From Channa striata (Eukaryota; Chordata; Actinopteri; Anabantiformes; Channidae), in assembly GCA_033026295.1 (NCBI GenBank), contig CM065176.1, positions 12,131,945 to 12,195,944 on the forward strand: a stretch of DNA of 64,000 nt, in the 5' to 3' direction. Shown piece by piece: positions 39,501 through 54,500 of this stretch; within the stretch, counting starts at the first letter, position 1, and each line of letters starts with the position of its first letter. Under the pieces are notes generated by a model. It was given only the letters and a program-made list of their open reading frames with translations, made no database searches and had not been told where the DNA came from. The position numbers were made by a program, and so were the translations under genes.

Positions 39501-42500
39501 CCCATGTGAAGGTGCAGTGAAGGAGACAGTCTGCTATCAAACATTTTTAAGATATCCGAAAATTTGGATTTGGCAGGAATGAGTCTCCCTCTGCGGCACA
39601 TTCCACCTCCTCTGAGAGGTGAAAAACAATACCTGCAGGTTAGCGTGGTTGACAGAGAAAGGCGAGCTGAAGAAACCCTTGACAATGGCCATCACTGTCT
39701 CGGTTACATACTTCTCCAGGGCCAGATCCGCATGGTTACGGTCAGTAGTAGTGTTGGATACCTGAAACACAAAAACGATATGGTGGGAAACTAAACAAGC
39801 AAACTCTCACATTTCTATCATTTGCTTTGTACATGCAGTATTTAACTAGATGTGGCATATAATGAAGCCCTCATATCTTGAAAACAAGTGCTGCTTGACT
39901 AACAAGGCGTCATTTACACATGTGTGACCTTTAAATATCATAAAACCTTACACGAGACATGTCTACAAGGAAGTTGTTGAACAGCTTCCATATGTGTTTG
40001 GATGTGTAGATCTCCTTCATTTCCACTTCTGTGTCCACGTAGCAGTGATTCACAAAGTTCACATAAGCAGTTTTTACCTGGGGACAAAAAATGAAGTTTA
40101 GACAAAATCACATATACTGTACATGTCTATATGTCTGTCTAGCTCTTTAAAAAATATATATCCAGCCACTACCTCCGGTATACAGTTGACATCAGTGACA
40201 ACTTTGACAATGTCTTCTAGGGGGAGCAGAGAGTTGCATTTCAGCTCAGTGTAGACGTTCTTGCCCTCGGTGCAGGCAGCCAGAAGCTCCACGAGCGTGT
40301 TGTGATAAGCCAGAGCTCCATTTTCATCTGTCCGCTCACGCTCAGAGGCCATCATCTGCAGCAGCACTGGGAATGAAGCGCGGTCATTATAGAACACCAG
40401 CACGTCCTCACCTGCGTTCACCAGCTGGACACACAAATGGAAAGAACGAAAAATGAGTTAAGTGTGGGATTCTCTGCCACCCAGATTTGACACCCTGACT
40501 GGAACATTGCTAGTAAAAAAATTGTTTGAAAAAAAAATGTAGGATGTAGGTGTTAAAAGCATCCTACCTCTGTCATGACTTTGTCCTGACATTTCTTCAC
40601 ATACTTCCCGTCAGCTTTCACAATGGTTTGCAGGAACCTGAGGTACTGGACACGTCTCCCATGTGTTTCAATGCAGTGGACAAAGTGATGGACCACACGG
40701 TCACTGATCTCATTGCAGAGATAGAAGTTGTTCATAAAAATGTGACGCATGGTCTCAGCTTCCAGTAACTGGTGAGAAAACAGGAGTCATTAATCTGCAT
40801 TTTAAAAAAAATCATCATGCAAATAGATATATTGATTCTTTTAGTAACTGGAAAAAAAGGCATTCTTGCCTCCGACCTGCTGATGTTAGTGTATAATCTA
40901 CTAAAATAACCAGGCTTTCGTATATTAGCAAGGGATGTTCTCCCAGCATACCCCTGGAGTGAGGAACAGGTTCAGGTGCTTATGTAGAAGACACTGGTTC
41001 TGAGGGTTGCCTCGGCAGAAATTCTGCAGAAATGTATGTGCCAGGGTCATGATCTCGTTCATCTTCTCATCAGTCTGTGCAAACGTAAAACCAAACAAAT
41101 AAAAGTGAAGTTGTTTAGAAAGAACGTCAAACATAAATTACCAAACTATAAATTCACAGCAACGTCAAGTGGGATGAGTCACTCATTCGGCTGTTGTGCC
41201 TGTTACTCACCTTCTCATGCTGAATTTGCAGCAGGTCTAGCACCACAGTATGGGCCCCCATGTTCTTCAGCAGCCTCTGCTGCTGCACACGACTCTTCTT
41301 ACAGGGAAAACACAGCTTACTGAGCCGCAGGAGAATCTACAGACAAGACATACAAATATTTTAAAGACTGCAAATAAGCAAACCTGGGAAAAAACCTGGA
41401 AGTTAAGAGCTCACCTCCTTGACAATGGTGTAGTTGTTTGCTTTGTTACTATCAATCTGAGGCTTGTGATCCCCGTTCTGTACTGGGCTCAGAACAACCT
41501 CCTGGCAAAACACATACATTAAGAAAAAACATTATTAATAGTAATTAGTCATTTTACATTATATTATCATGACACAGCCAACAGCACCACAATTTTCATG
41601 TGTTCACTCCCCAACAGGTTCAACTATGGCAAAATACATCTGTACCCTGTGTCTAATTACCCGGCGTTTGTCATTGTGTAGTGGTAAAAGTCCCTTTATT
41701 GATCCCAATCATTGATCCAAACCAGACAGAATAGTGTTTAAACCAATGCTTGCTACAGACTTGACATGTAAAAACTGTTTCCTGTTCTGACAGACATTCT
41801 TATTCATAAATTACAGAACAAAACAATCTTTCCAACAGTCTTGGTTAACAATATTACAGTGTACCTTAATGACTGATGGTGTGTTTAAGACTGATACAGT
41901 AACTTACTGCAGAGCTGTAATGTAAAACTTTGCTTTTAGAAACAGTTTTTTTATTAAATGATCATACAGCACCTCCATGTTCTGTTCTTTGCCCTGTCTG
42001 ACCCCCAGATCTTCACTGCTGTAGACACCACTCTTCTCCACCCACAGCTCTGACTTCTCAACTGTAAGACGCAGCTGGTCCAGGTCTGCTTTGATCTGTT
42101 GGTAGTTTTCTACATCCTGCTCTGACACTAGCAGTTGGACCTGGAAAACACACAGACAGACAGTCACTGAATGTGAAAGTAACCAGAGCAAGGATTTGAA
42201 AAACAAAATGTGTTAAGGCCAGTTGTCAGCAGCCTGTGTGGCCCTAGAATCCAGCTGAGGAACCTGTTATTGAGAGAGTTTACAACAGCTGTTCTTTGGT
42301 GGTTCAGATGCCCTCATAATCCAAACAGATTATATCAATTAAACTCAGACTCCTAATGATACCTGTTTGAAGGCCTGCAGCACCTCAGATCTCTGGCTGA
42401 AGTGTTTGAAGATGAGCTGCAGCGACCCAGATACAAGTGGGGGGTAATCTTGCATAATGAGATGGATCAGAACCCTCAGAAACGTCCGGCCGCCTTCATC

Positions 42501-45500
42501 GTCCAGCTCTACTGCACTTAACTCCGAGCTGAAATCATACACATGCATGGTGTTCTCTGTGTAGATGTCCGCCATTGTATTAAAACACTGGAATTCAAGA
42601 AACTAGCACAACTTCACCTACCTTCCTGCAAACATGCTTTCCCCTTTGGCTGCAATCTCATCGATGTCTGGCTCAGGAGCTAAACAGTTAACAAGTTAAC
42701 AAAACTTCAATTATATACAGCAGAATGCAGAGGCAAATGCCTAATTTAGAACATACAAGGAAAGCTTTAGTATTTGCATTAAGAGAGAAAAAGGCCTCAC
42801 GTGTCACTAACGGCATTTCAGCCACTGATACTGAGCTTTCACCTATGGTTTTGTCCCCAAACTCTTTCTTGTAGATGGACAACAAGTATGTGATCCTGTA
42901 ATCGAGCCGCACACTCAGAATGAACTAAATGGGAAAGGACAAGGGCAAGAAAATCAAATCACATGTCACTTACACAATAAATGAAAATGCCCAAACCCAC
43001 CACTTCCATCCACATGCTGGTGCTTACTTGCAGAATCTCGATGATCTTTAACTTTGTGTCCATCACCATGACGTCCTCATTGTCCGGCATGAAGTGTGCT
43101 TTACCGTACCGCAAGGAGGGAGAAGTTTCAGGGAGGCTGTGCGGCACACCTCGACTCATCACCATCTGGGTCATCATTTCTCCAACGCCGTGGATCGTTC
43201 GCAGGACATTATTGCCTAATACAGAAATAATTTTTTAATATTTTCTTTGTAAAGCATGTATAGTGTGAGGTCCTTTACATTCTTCTACGTAGTTTCCACA
43301 CTCCCATACAAGTCTGTGAACATTGGACTTTCGCATATGTAAAACAACTGAAATGAAAACAATTTCCAACTAAATAGAATAAACCTTTCCAGTCCATTAA
43401 ACCAAATGCTGTTATTTACCACTTTATCTACTTACGTTAAATGCCTTTAAAAATACTTAGTCATTTCAGAACTGTCCTGTCTTTCTAAAGTAAAATTGTA
43501 AATTGTGCAATTTCTTATTTTTACTCTGCTGACACCTGGAATTTTGGCCTAATTGCAACAGGCAGCAATTCTCATTTTCACCTAGAACATTATAAATGCT
43601 TCCAAAGGCTTGAAAGAATTTTCCCATCTATATTCAGTGTTAAATTAAAACCAAAAACTTCTCCTACTCTGCACCAGCATCCCTCAGCAATGGTGAATGC
43701 AACAGCTGTCAGTGCTTTCGAGCTCAGTGCCAATATTTTTTATGTCCAGGAGTTCAGTGCACAGTTGTTCACAAAGTCTGGCAGATGATTTGAGCTTCGT
43801 TATGTCTTTTGTAAAGTACATCGTTGTGTGGCCCTTGTTGGTAGCACGTCTGTGCACCGTGTGTGGCGCAGGGTCCTTCTAGTAACTCTGTGTTTCTACT
43901 GACCTTCAAACACGTAGTTGCATTCCTTTAAAACCCAGTTTTTATTTGTCCCTTAACCATGGAATTCTCTTAATTTAATAGCAAACACCAAATTTCAACT
44001 TTTTAAAGTCACATAAATACTAAACATTTACAGACCCGCACGTTTAAATAACTCACTTCTACAGTGTAAGTGTACTAACCAGCCTCTGGGCTCTTGTTGA
44101 GTTTGTTAATGAAGGGAAATGGATGCTGGACAATATCCAGGATGGCCAGCAGGGTGCGTGTGAGACGCAGCAGCTCACTAAAGCTGTAGAAACCAAAGTA
44201 AACCAGGTTCCGAGCCAGATTCACCACCTGGAACAGAGAAATAATTCAAAGAATTGATTAAATCATTATCAGAACTTCATTATAAACCAGATCAAAATAA
44301 CCTGAATTAAAGCACCAAAGTTATACACGTCATGCACATCAGTATATTTTACCTCCAGAGTGAGTTCATTCTTATCACTATCTGCAAATGGAAAAGGCTG
44401 GCTGACCACATCTTTAAGATATTCTTCCACAAACTCCATGGTGGGGGCAAACTTCCTCTTCATCTCCTCTCTTGAGCTGTCACTGGATTCATATTCAAAC
44501 CTGTAGAAGCCAACAATCACAATCCCCATGTGGTCATCCTGCAAGTATTTTAATACAATCACACACATTATTATAGACAGACACTCACTCATTGATGGTG
44601 ATCTTTGAGGGGATCTCGGTCCAGAGGCGGGCGTAGCGCACTGGCACCACGGCCTCCTGTGGGTCACGGTCCACATGCATATGCAGCATGAGACGGCAGA
44701 AAGAGGCTCTGAGGTTGTAGGGCAGGCAGTCGTCAAACATACAGCGTAGGATCAGATCCACAGGAAGCTGAGAGGAGATCTGGTTGATGGCCAAGTACTG
44801 ACGGTCCAGACACATTTTAGCAAAAAGGTTCAGCTGGTATCTGAGGAGAATGTGAAAACAAGAGTAAGACATGGAATAAAATAAAAACAAATGGGGGAAA
44901 AGTTGCTTGTTGTGCCAGCTACTTTTGGGTTAGTGAGGAAAAAAGATTTGGGCTCATACGTGGAACTCAGATCTAAAATGCCACCATCACCTGTAGTAGG
45001 TAACGATGTCTACATCCAACTTGTGGTTGCCCTTAGCATCCTGAGCCAGGTGGCGGATGGATTTGCCATGAGGCTCCTTGTGGCTGTCGATCCAATAAAG
45101 CCACACCTCCTCCTCCTCCACCTCTTCCTGCAGCAAAGAAGACTCCAGGGTGGTCTCTGTGTTAGAGATTAGTCTGGGTGTGGAGGAACAAGGGAAAGGG
45201 AGAGTGTGTGACATAAAGCAGCTACTAGAAAAATTTTACACATTACACTCTGATGTAGAGGTGCTGCTGCAGCAAATTCTCTTCAACAAAAGACCGACTG
45301 GAAGAAACAGCACACACACTGGGGAGACTATGTGCATGGTAAAACATAATGAAATATGACAGGATCGTCATGAATATTTTAAATACAGATATGGCAGGGT
45401 GTGACTCACTTGGTCTGAATGAGGATATCTGCATTTGTGGGGTTCAGCATAAATTTACAGATAAGCTCCTGTGTGACAGGGATGGCAGTCTTGTTGGACA

Positions 45501-48500
45501 CACAGAGATCAGAGAGATAATCCAAGAATCTGGAGGAGCAGAGCAGACACTAATAACTGCATTTAATACATTTCCACACAAAGTTTTAGCATAAGAATAC
45601 ATGAGATGACCGCACACACAAGTTTGTGTTCTTTATACAGTATATTATAAAAAAAGCCATAATAATAAATGACATGTAAAGTAAATGGACACAGCAACAT
45701 TTTAATACAGTAGTGAAGTAGTCCAGGTTGTTGTGTGACAGAAGAGTGTCAGCAAGACTCAAAGGAAAGGTGAACAGGACAGTGGTGAGACCAGCTCTGC
45801 TCTATGGGTTAGAGACAGCAGCAGTGAGACAGAGACAAGAGGCAGAGATGGAAGCAGCAGAGATGAAGATGTTGAGGTTCTCCTTAGGAGTGACAAGGTT
45901 GGACAGAATTAGGAACGAGTTCATCAGAGGGACGGCGCACGTTGCCTGTGTTAGCAACAAAGTCAGAGAGGCCAGATTGAGATGGTTTGGACATGTGCAG
46001 AGGAGGAATAGTGAATATATTGGTAGAAGGATGTTGGAGATGGAGCTGCCAGGCAAGAGAGGACGACCAAGGAGGAGATATATGGACGTGCTAACAGAGG
46101 ACATGAGGTTAGCTGGTGTTAGAGTGGAACATGCCCAGGATAGAGTGAAGTGGAAACGGATGATTCGCTGTGGCGACCCCTGATGGGAAAAGCCGAAAGA
46201 GTAGTAGTAGTGAAGTAGTCCAGGTCAGGTCTAGAAAAGGCTCATAAAGTTGATAAAACTGGACTTTGGAAGTAATATATATGCTGTGAATACAATCTAT
46301 GGCCACTTTATTAGGTACACCTGTACAATCCAATACAGCCACTCTGCCATGAATTCTATTTTTACGGTGTTACAATTTTGTCGGAAGCTAAGAAACAATT
46401 AAAGCATCATGAATTTTAAACAGGGTGGCCAAAATATTAGCACCATCTCTTGATATAATGCACTTCAGTAGGACTCCACCACCCACTAAGACCTCAATAA
46501 GAAAAGTAGAATTATCACTTTTCTAACAGGCGCAACTTAAAAACTGACACATTATAACTTTGCAAAAGTAGAATTCATAGCAGAGCTCCTATACTGCATT
46601 TCATTAGATTGTACAGGTGAACCTTATAAAGTGGCTAGTGAGTCTACTTTTCAAGCACAACATCAGACTTTTCCTGTATTTTCTTCTAATCCAGTTGTTC
46701 CCTTGGGCCATCTAATCTTTGGGAGGTGTATATGTCTCACCTGGGCTCCCTGTTGCGCCTCAGCAGGTTTACAAAGGTCTCGATCTCTTTGGCTGTGATG
46801 TGTTTTTCCAGCAGCTTGCGGTTGTTGTGCAGCAGGGCTGTGATTGTGTCCTCAGCCAGGATCTCGTACCCAATCTGAGACTGCATGATTGAGAACTTTT
46901 TGGCGATATATTCCTATGTGGAACAAGAAAAACATAGTTATAAAAAAGTCTGAGTAATATAAAAATGTGCTGAACCACTCCTAGACAGCTCACTGGTCTC
47001 TTAGCCAATGTTCTATTTGTGGTCAGACGAGAGCTGATTATTTATTTAAAATAAAATAACAAAAAAAACACTTAAACCTTACGATAGCTAAAGTGAGGTC
47101 AGTTTTCTAGACAAAAACCAAACTAAAATATTATATTTTACTTAACATGAAAAGTGATCAAACCTTCTTATGTTTAGAGTACAAACAAATGTTTTTTTTA
47201 TCTTTACCCTATAAAATCCATTACATTACATTTTCCTTAGATAACGTAGACCTTCTTCATTGCAGACAGTTGGGCTTGTCATAGCCAGTAACATGTACTA
47301 CTACAGTGTTACTAATAACATTAATCAAAACATGATTTATTATATTGTCCCAGTAAGTCTCAGCTGTGGGACTTTGAGGCAGAATTAAAAAGACACCATG
47401 AAGTCAAGCAGCTTAACAGAATTCAGCCATCACTAATTCTATCATTTACACTGGTACTTGCTCATGTTTTCTTAAGCTTTGTGACATGTCGAAATGTCTT
47501 CTGCTTTAATGAAGTAATTATTAGGTGACGTGACTGAGTAAAGGAGGAGATTATAAGCGCAAAATAAATATTAGCACGTCTTCTGGGGAGGAACTGTGTT
47601 TACTTCTTGTTTACTCACATGATTAAACTACATTAGGGTCTATTTGTGACAGGCTACCTATAATATGCAGCATATATATATATATATATGTGTGCGTGTG
47701 TGTGTGTTTGTGTATATAGATAGATAGAGACATATAAAAATACGAGAGAAAATATTTCATCACCCACTTGCTTTATTTGGTTCTACTATAAGGAGTACGT
47801 GTGTGACTGATATTAAACTTCCTTTGCCTCTGACGACAAGCTCTAGAGAAGCATGTCAATCCAGAATACAACCTCTAGTAAGAGCCACCAGGTGACATCA
47901 TCAAAACTGAAAAACTCGTCCAGATAATCAACAAAGAGCAGGGACATTTCATATACATGTACTCGCAAAGCTAGACCTAAAGAATGCATTTAGAACATTT
48001 GTTAAGTTCACCTTTTAACTAAAAGCTACAGTCTTTTTGACCGCTACTTCTTCATTAGGGGGACTGTGTGCAGGGACAGCTGTGGTCCCTGGATAAGTAG
48101 TCTAGCAGAGTCCATACTGATCTCTGTTTAAGAGCCACCTTTACCCTGCACTGTGTTAACAATGACCATATTAACAAGCTCGATGACAACTTAGTTAACA
48201 CTCTGTGTTGGAGCTGTGAAAATGTTGGAAACGTGCCTGGTTCTTGCGATAGTCCTGTTGGGAGTGCCGCAGCACCCTGTAGCAAAGTCTCAGCATGTAC
48301 TTGAAGTGAGCGTAGCGCTGGTCCCCCAAGTCCTCCAACTTCAGCATCGGGCCATCACCCTGATCAGTAAATGGAGCTTGAAGGATACCAAAGATCTGGA
48401 GGAAGACAAACATCACATGAGGATGGAAGATGAAGAATCTGCCGTACGTACAGCCATATTGTTGAGATTGTGGTTACAACCAGAAATCTCACAAATATAA

Positions 48501-51500
48501 GCGCTATACGTATAAGGTCAATCTGCACTCTGTCCCCACAAAAGACAAAAAGGTGTGTGGATTTTCAAGTGTGTGTGGTTACTCATGCTGACCTGGGCAA
48601 GAATGTTCTGTTCCCTCATGAGTTTCTGCCTCTCTCGGTTGGGTGTAGAGGTGACCACAGATAAAACATCCTGGCCGTTGTTTGGAACAACACACACAAA
48701 AAAAACCAGGTCCTCCAGGAGCTTTGTCACAAACCTGAAATATATGTTTATAAAAAAAAACCCACGTCACATTTCAGCATGTGCACAACATCTTGTGTCA
48801 CCTGTGCAGTCATGCTCGTGTGTGTACCTCCTCTCATTCTGAGTGATGCTGCTGCCCTGAAGCTTCTTCACAGTGGACGCCAAGACCTTGTTGGCATCGT
48901 TGGCAAAGTCCAAGTCCCGGACCTCCGACAGGGGAACAGATACAATGGCAAAAGCCTCTTTGTCCTCTTTCGTTTGGCAGGTGCCAATCTATTGTGATGT
49001 CCAAAAGAACATTTTTAGGTTATTCACGTCGATTTGATTTACATGTGTGAAAATGTGTGTGTGTGTTTGTGTGTAGACCTTGAGCATAACTGGTCGCTCC
49101 TCCTCTGTATCAATGGGAATACTGGTACTGGTCACCCAGGTATTGGTGCACAGGTGCCTAAGCCTCACATAGGAATTTCTGAAGAAGGTTGGAACAAATA
49201 ATTTATGGCAGATTTTTTAGTCATATGATATTGCTGCTGATAGAAAAAATAATATACATATATATAAATAATTTATCATGATTACAACAAATAATCTATC
49301 AATAACGTTAATTGGACTGGATATATTGATACAGACAATCTTAACTTTTATTAAAAGCAATAGATTTCATGTAGCTCACAGCACCACTGTGCCTAAGTAA
49401 CAGCATTACTGTCAACTATGGCTGTTCACTCTGACTTTCTTTTAAAACATGAAATATTATACAGTAAAAGGGGGTTTTAAGTAGCTCTCTTACAAGCACA
49501 TAATAATACTTGAAGAAAGCTTATAAATGAAATTGGTCAATCAAAACGTGACACCCTAATGGCATGTTTTTGGCCCCCTGTGGATACAACCACAGCAGAT
49601 GTTAACTTATTGGCCAAAAACACCACCCCCTGGTTTAACTTAGCAAAAAGGTGGGAGCCTCCCATTGGATAATTACTGCAGCTAGCAACAAGTTACGCTG
49701 TCTTAAAGGATGCATCGAGCAGCTCACCGCCTGAATATATTGAAAGACCAGATTTTTCCATCAATGCTTTTTTTCTTCCCCGATGGCACAGGCATATTTC
49801 AAAATGACAATCCCAGGATTCATCGGGCTCAAATTGTGATTGGTTCATGGAGCATATGACATCATTTTTACACATGGATTGGCCAACACAGAGCTCAACT
49901 GCATTGAGAATCTTTGGGATGTGCTGGACTTTACACAGTGGTCTGACTCTCCCATCATCCGTACAAGAACTTGGTAAAAAAAAAATGAATCCAACTCTGG
50001 ACGGAGATAAATGTTGCGGCACTGCATAAGCTCACTGAAACAATGGCACAGCAAATGCGGTGCCTTAATCAAAGCTAAGAGCCGACTGTTTTTCTTTTGG
50101 TTGAGCAGCGTAACTTGATGTTACTGACCTGGGTACAAGACAGTCGGCCCGCTGCAGAGTGGTGGCGTCCAGCTCAAACAGAGAAGCAATGTCATTGCCA
50201 TGGGGAACAGAAACCAGGGTGAAAGCAATCTTCTCTGCTGCTTGATGCTTCCTCTTGGAGAACACAGTGTCTATCTGATCCTGCAGCGCACACACAAAGC
50301 GGAAATTAGCACCTCCTGTCTAAAAGCTTACATGGCACTGACATTTAAGGGGTTTATCCAACCATTACGTTAAACTATTCTGACGATCTCTTAAAATACA
50401 GCTGCCAACAGAGTACTATATGGTGTGTACTGAATGTACATTATATAATGAATCTGTTTCATTTCAACATAGAACCAGCTTTTTCACATAATGGGTTCAA
50501 GTCTATAAAAATTTCGTTATTAAAGTTATATAATTTATTTTGCTTAAACGTATTGAAGTAATTATTAGGTCTAAAAAGTTTTATAAAGAATTGCAAATTT
50601 TGATAACAAGTTATTAAAGCCCAATCAACCAAGTTACTAACATATCAAATTTGTTTTACAGTTCTAACAAGTAGTTGATTAGTTGAATTATTTGCAAACC
50701 TTACTTTACATTACTAGATTCACGAGTGATTAACATAGCAGTGATTGATTTCACTGATGAGGTACTAAAAGCAGTGAGCACACCAAGACGCCTTCTTGTC
50801 TCTCCACGTGCAGTAGCTCATTAACTAACCACATCGTGCAGCATAATTTTTAAGTCTTATTTATATTGCTACTTCAAAAATTCTGCATCATTTAACTATG
50901 GGAAGCACTGAGCATGACATGTTTTGTGTTAGGGTTCTATATCTTTCTGCACATACGTAAATACTGACAAATGAGCCCAACTGTTGATACAATCTATAAC
51001 TGAGGACAGACAGATGTGAGCCAAACTATACTGTCACAGCCTCTTACACTAATGAGGTATCACATTATAGAGAAATGTGGCCACAGAGCCATGACTTCAC
51101 TGTGTGTGGTGTGTTAGACACTGTGGTACGTAGGCTGCTTCAGTCTACACTGTGCAGATGCAGCAGATAATGGCGAGGGTTAATTTCTCCCACTGTTCTC
51201 TGCATGTCAATGGGAAGCTCCCTAGAGCTGCCTCCACGCCTCAGCTTCTCTTCCCCCCTCCCCTCATCCTTCCCCTCTCCTCCGCTGGTGACTCACCCCA
51301 CCGGCTTAGCACAGGCAAGTGGAGCAGAGCAGACAGCACGTCTGCCTCCCCTCCATCCGCTCTCGCAGGGCACCCCCACACCCAGACGTTATGTAAGGAG
51401 CCCCCTGTGTGTCTGAAATTCAGCATGTGCATGAGAAAGTGTGTGAGCCTGAGAGAGCTTGTGTGCTTGTTTCTTGCACTGCCAGAATACAAATGTAAAA

Positions 51501-54500
51501 GACAGCTAAGAGCTGAAAGATATGTCTAGATATAGATTCAGAGTTTGGCAGTGTGTGTGTTTGTGTGTCTGTCTGTGGAGTGTGTGTCTGTTTGTGTGTG
51601 TGTATACTTTAGTACTTTGTGAGTCTGAGAGAACTGGTGGTATTGCATAACCAAAGCATGAGGAGCTGGAGAAGGGCCTGGAGTTGGAGAGACAGTGTAT
51701 GACGCCTGAGATAATTAACTGCTAAAACAGACCATTTTCTCCAGTTTACTAACTCATTCACTCCTTCAGTCAAGTGCAATCAGACTCATTTGTGGTGTAA
51801 AATGATCAATGAATTGCATCAATGATGTCCCAAATAAATTGTAAATAAATTATAAATATTAACCCAGTATGAAACATAAGATTAAAAAGCTGCCAAAAGT
51901 AGAAAGACACCCCAGGATGTGGTCAATTTTATGTGATTCTGAAGCAAAATGTGCCTATTTGACTGACTCACCTCTCCTTTGGTCTCTACTGTGCCGTCTT
52001 TGAATTCAGGGTTCACCTGGAGAGAAATTGACCTTCAGTAGTCTCGAAGTTAGAAAGTCATTACATGCACCTCACCCAAATCCAAACTGCTAAACAGCAG
52101 AAATGGTTTATGGTATCTGTATCAATGGGAACACTGCCACCTACAGCACATCGCCTAACATCTACTTCAACTCTTAAACTAAAAAAAGAGTGACAAAAAG
52201 CTTCCTGCCTAAAAGAAATTGTGTAAATACAAACACAATCAAACTGAGAAAAACAGAAGTTCTGACACAAGCTGCAGAGTAAAACTCACCTCAGCTGCAA
52301 GGTAATTTCCAGTTGCCAGGTGTTTAAAGCGGAAGAGGCTGTTCCATTGTCCGGCTCCACCTCTACAGGGGTCATAATGCACAACCTGTCATGGGGGCAC
52401 ACAATAATAAAACACTCATCACTTAGATGTATTTATATGTTTTCAGTTTATATTTGTATTTCTTATGGCTTTTACAATGTTACACTTGGATTTAGTTTCT
52501 ATATTTGTTTAGCAGATTAAAACAGAGGATCTGTTTGAAGTGAGTCTATAATTTTGTTAAATATGCTATAGTTAGAATACTCAGAATTAATTCACAGAGC
52601 AAATGAAACCAAGATGTACAGTATGTCTTTATGTGTTTGCTGCACAGGCGTCAGTTTAGCCCATCGCTGCAGGGTGAGTCAGAATGAGAGTCATCCTATG
52701 TGTCAAGCACAACAGCAATGTGTGTCTGTCAAACTGGCTCGGCAACGCGTCAACAGCCGATATGATAACATTAAGTACATCGTGGCACAAGCAGCAGAGG
52801 GGCAACAGGAACTTCACTTTAGTATAAGCTGTTAGAGAAGAGGAAGAGGAACATACAGCACAATAAACAGTGGTGATATAATACAGCAGGAATGAATGGT
52901 CAAAGAATATTTTGTGGCCTAAATTTGTAAGAAATAATTGCTAGCAGACTTGTTGTTGGTTGACTGTTAATAAATAATATTCTAGGTAGTGAATGCTGTG
53001 CAATTTTCCTGTTGCAGCCCAGCACCTCTGGAGATGAATAAGCATACAGCTGTGCACAGGATTATTATGTTTTGATTATAATCACATGCTGAGTTATGGT
53101 TCAGACTGAGCTAGACAAAGCTCAATATTAAGAAGGCTGCAGGTTCGTGTGCTTGCATTGGCTTTCTTGGGGTACTTCGGTTTCCTCCCACATGCTAGGT
53201 TAATTGCTGACTCTAAAATCGCCTGCAGGTGTGAACGTGAGTGTGAATGTCTGTCTGTGTATGTCTCCCTGTGTTGGCCCTTACAGAGACTGGGGACTGT
53301 CCAGGGAAGTTTATTATTATCAACATAAAGTGAACAAGACATGATAAACAGACAGTGTTTATACCTAAAACAATGATTTTAACAAAGTAACCAAAGTAGA
53401 CTTTATGGTCTTTTACCTCAACCTCCCACAGAGCCTTGGAGCTTGTGGCAGAGGTGGCAGACTGCCTTAGTGTGGTCCTGAGAAAGACATGCTGCTGCTT
53501 CTTGTACTGGTCACAGGTCAGGAACTTTTCCTGCTCAGCATGGAACAGCCTCACCACGTCTCCCTGACACATACATACATACAAAACATGCGGTTGCTGT
53601 ATAATCTTTACATGCCGTTTGCTCCAACACCTGTACAAGCAAAACAGGGACTGAATAAAGAGAATTTAAGCAATAAAACAACTTACCCCCTTTAGGACAT
53701 CTTCCCTGTAGTCACTAAACTTCATGAACAAGGTGACCTTCCAGCTGGTGTTACAGTTGACAGCGTTGACCTGCAGCGTGATACACACAACAAAAAATTA
53801 AAGATCATTTGATCTGCTGAAACCCATAAAATTGCGCTATTTTTAAATGATTACATGCTCCTCTGTGGACTATAATGATATATCATCACAATTGGATTTA
53901 TAAAAAAACAAAACAAACAACAACAACAACAACAACCCACCTCTTTGCAGCCGGGGTTATCCAGAAGCTCGATGTTACTGGCATGAAGAGGCTGCCCTGC
54001 ATTCACTGGCATCAGCACCACCTTGTCTCCAACAACCACCTTAACGGCAATTACAAACAGTCATATCACAGCAGGAGACGCAGGTTTTCTAATGTTCCAG
54101 CAATAATCAAATGGATGAAACAGAAAGTGTGTGTGTCCATGCAAAGGGTTTTCTCAGGCCTGCAAACAATGCCTTGTTCTTTCAAAAAAAAAAAAAAAAA
54201 AAAAAAGAAAAGGGTGACTCGTCGTATGAGAGAGTGGTCAAGCTGCTCACAGCACACAGGTTTATTCATACCATGGTGAGTGGACATGAATGTAGCATAC
54301 ACAGACAAGGTGACTGGAAAATAAACTTTTTTTTTGGATCACTGTTAGCATAATACATGCTCTCCATCTCGGGCGAACATCTAATCTCAGGTTTACAGCA
54401 ATAGACCCAATACTGTCAGGTTAATCTTGTCTTCAGCAGTCGTACTGGAGCACAGGCTTTAGAAGCGGGTGGTTTATCCCATTTGATTAAATGCTGCTGT

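Larger units (their letters stand above)
45530..46740 (-). other. itpr2: itpr2 intron 16
   Basis: GT-AG intron of 1211 bp, largely made of two mobile elements: a truncated LINE at 45729-46205 and a MITE at about 46296-46642. Confidence 0.85.

Noticed and set aside
51152..51529. 125-codon open frame in intron 10
   Set aside because: Pro/Ser-rich composition from a GC-rich stretch with an overlapping opposite-strand frame. Not a recognisable protein.
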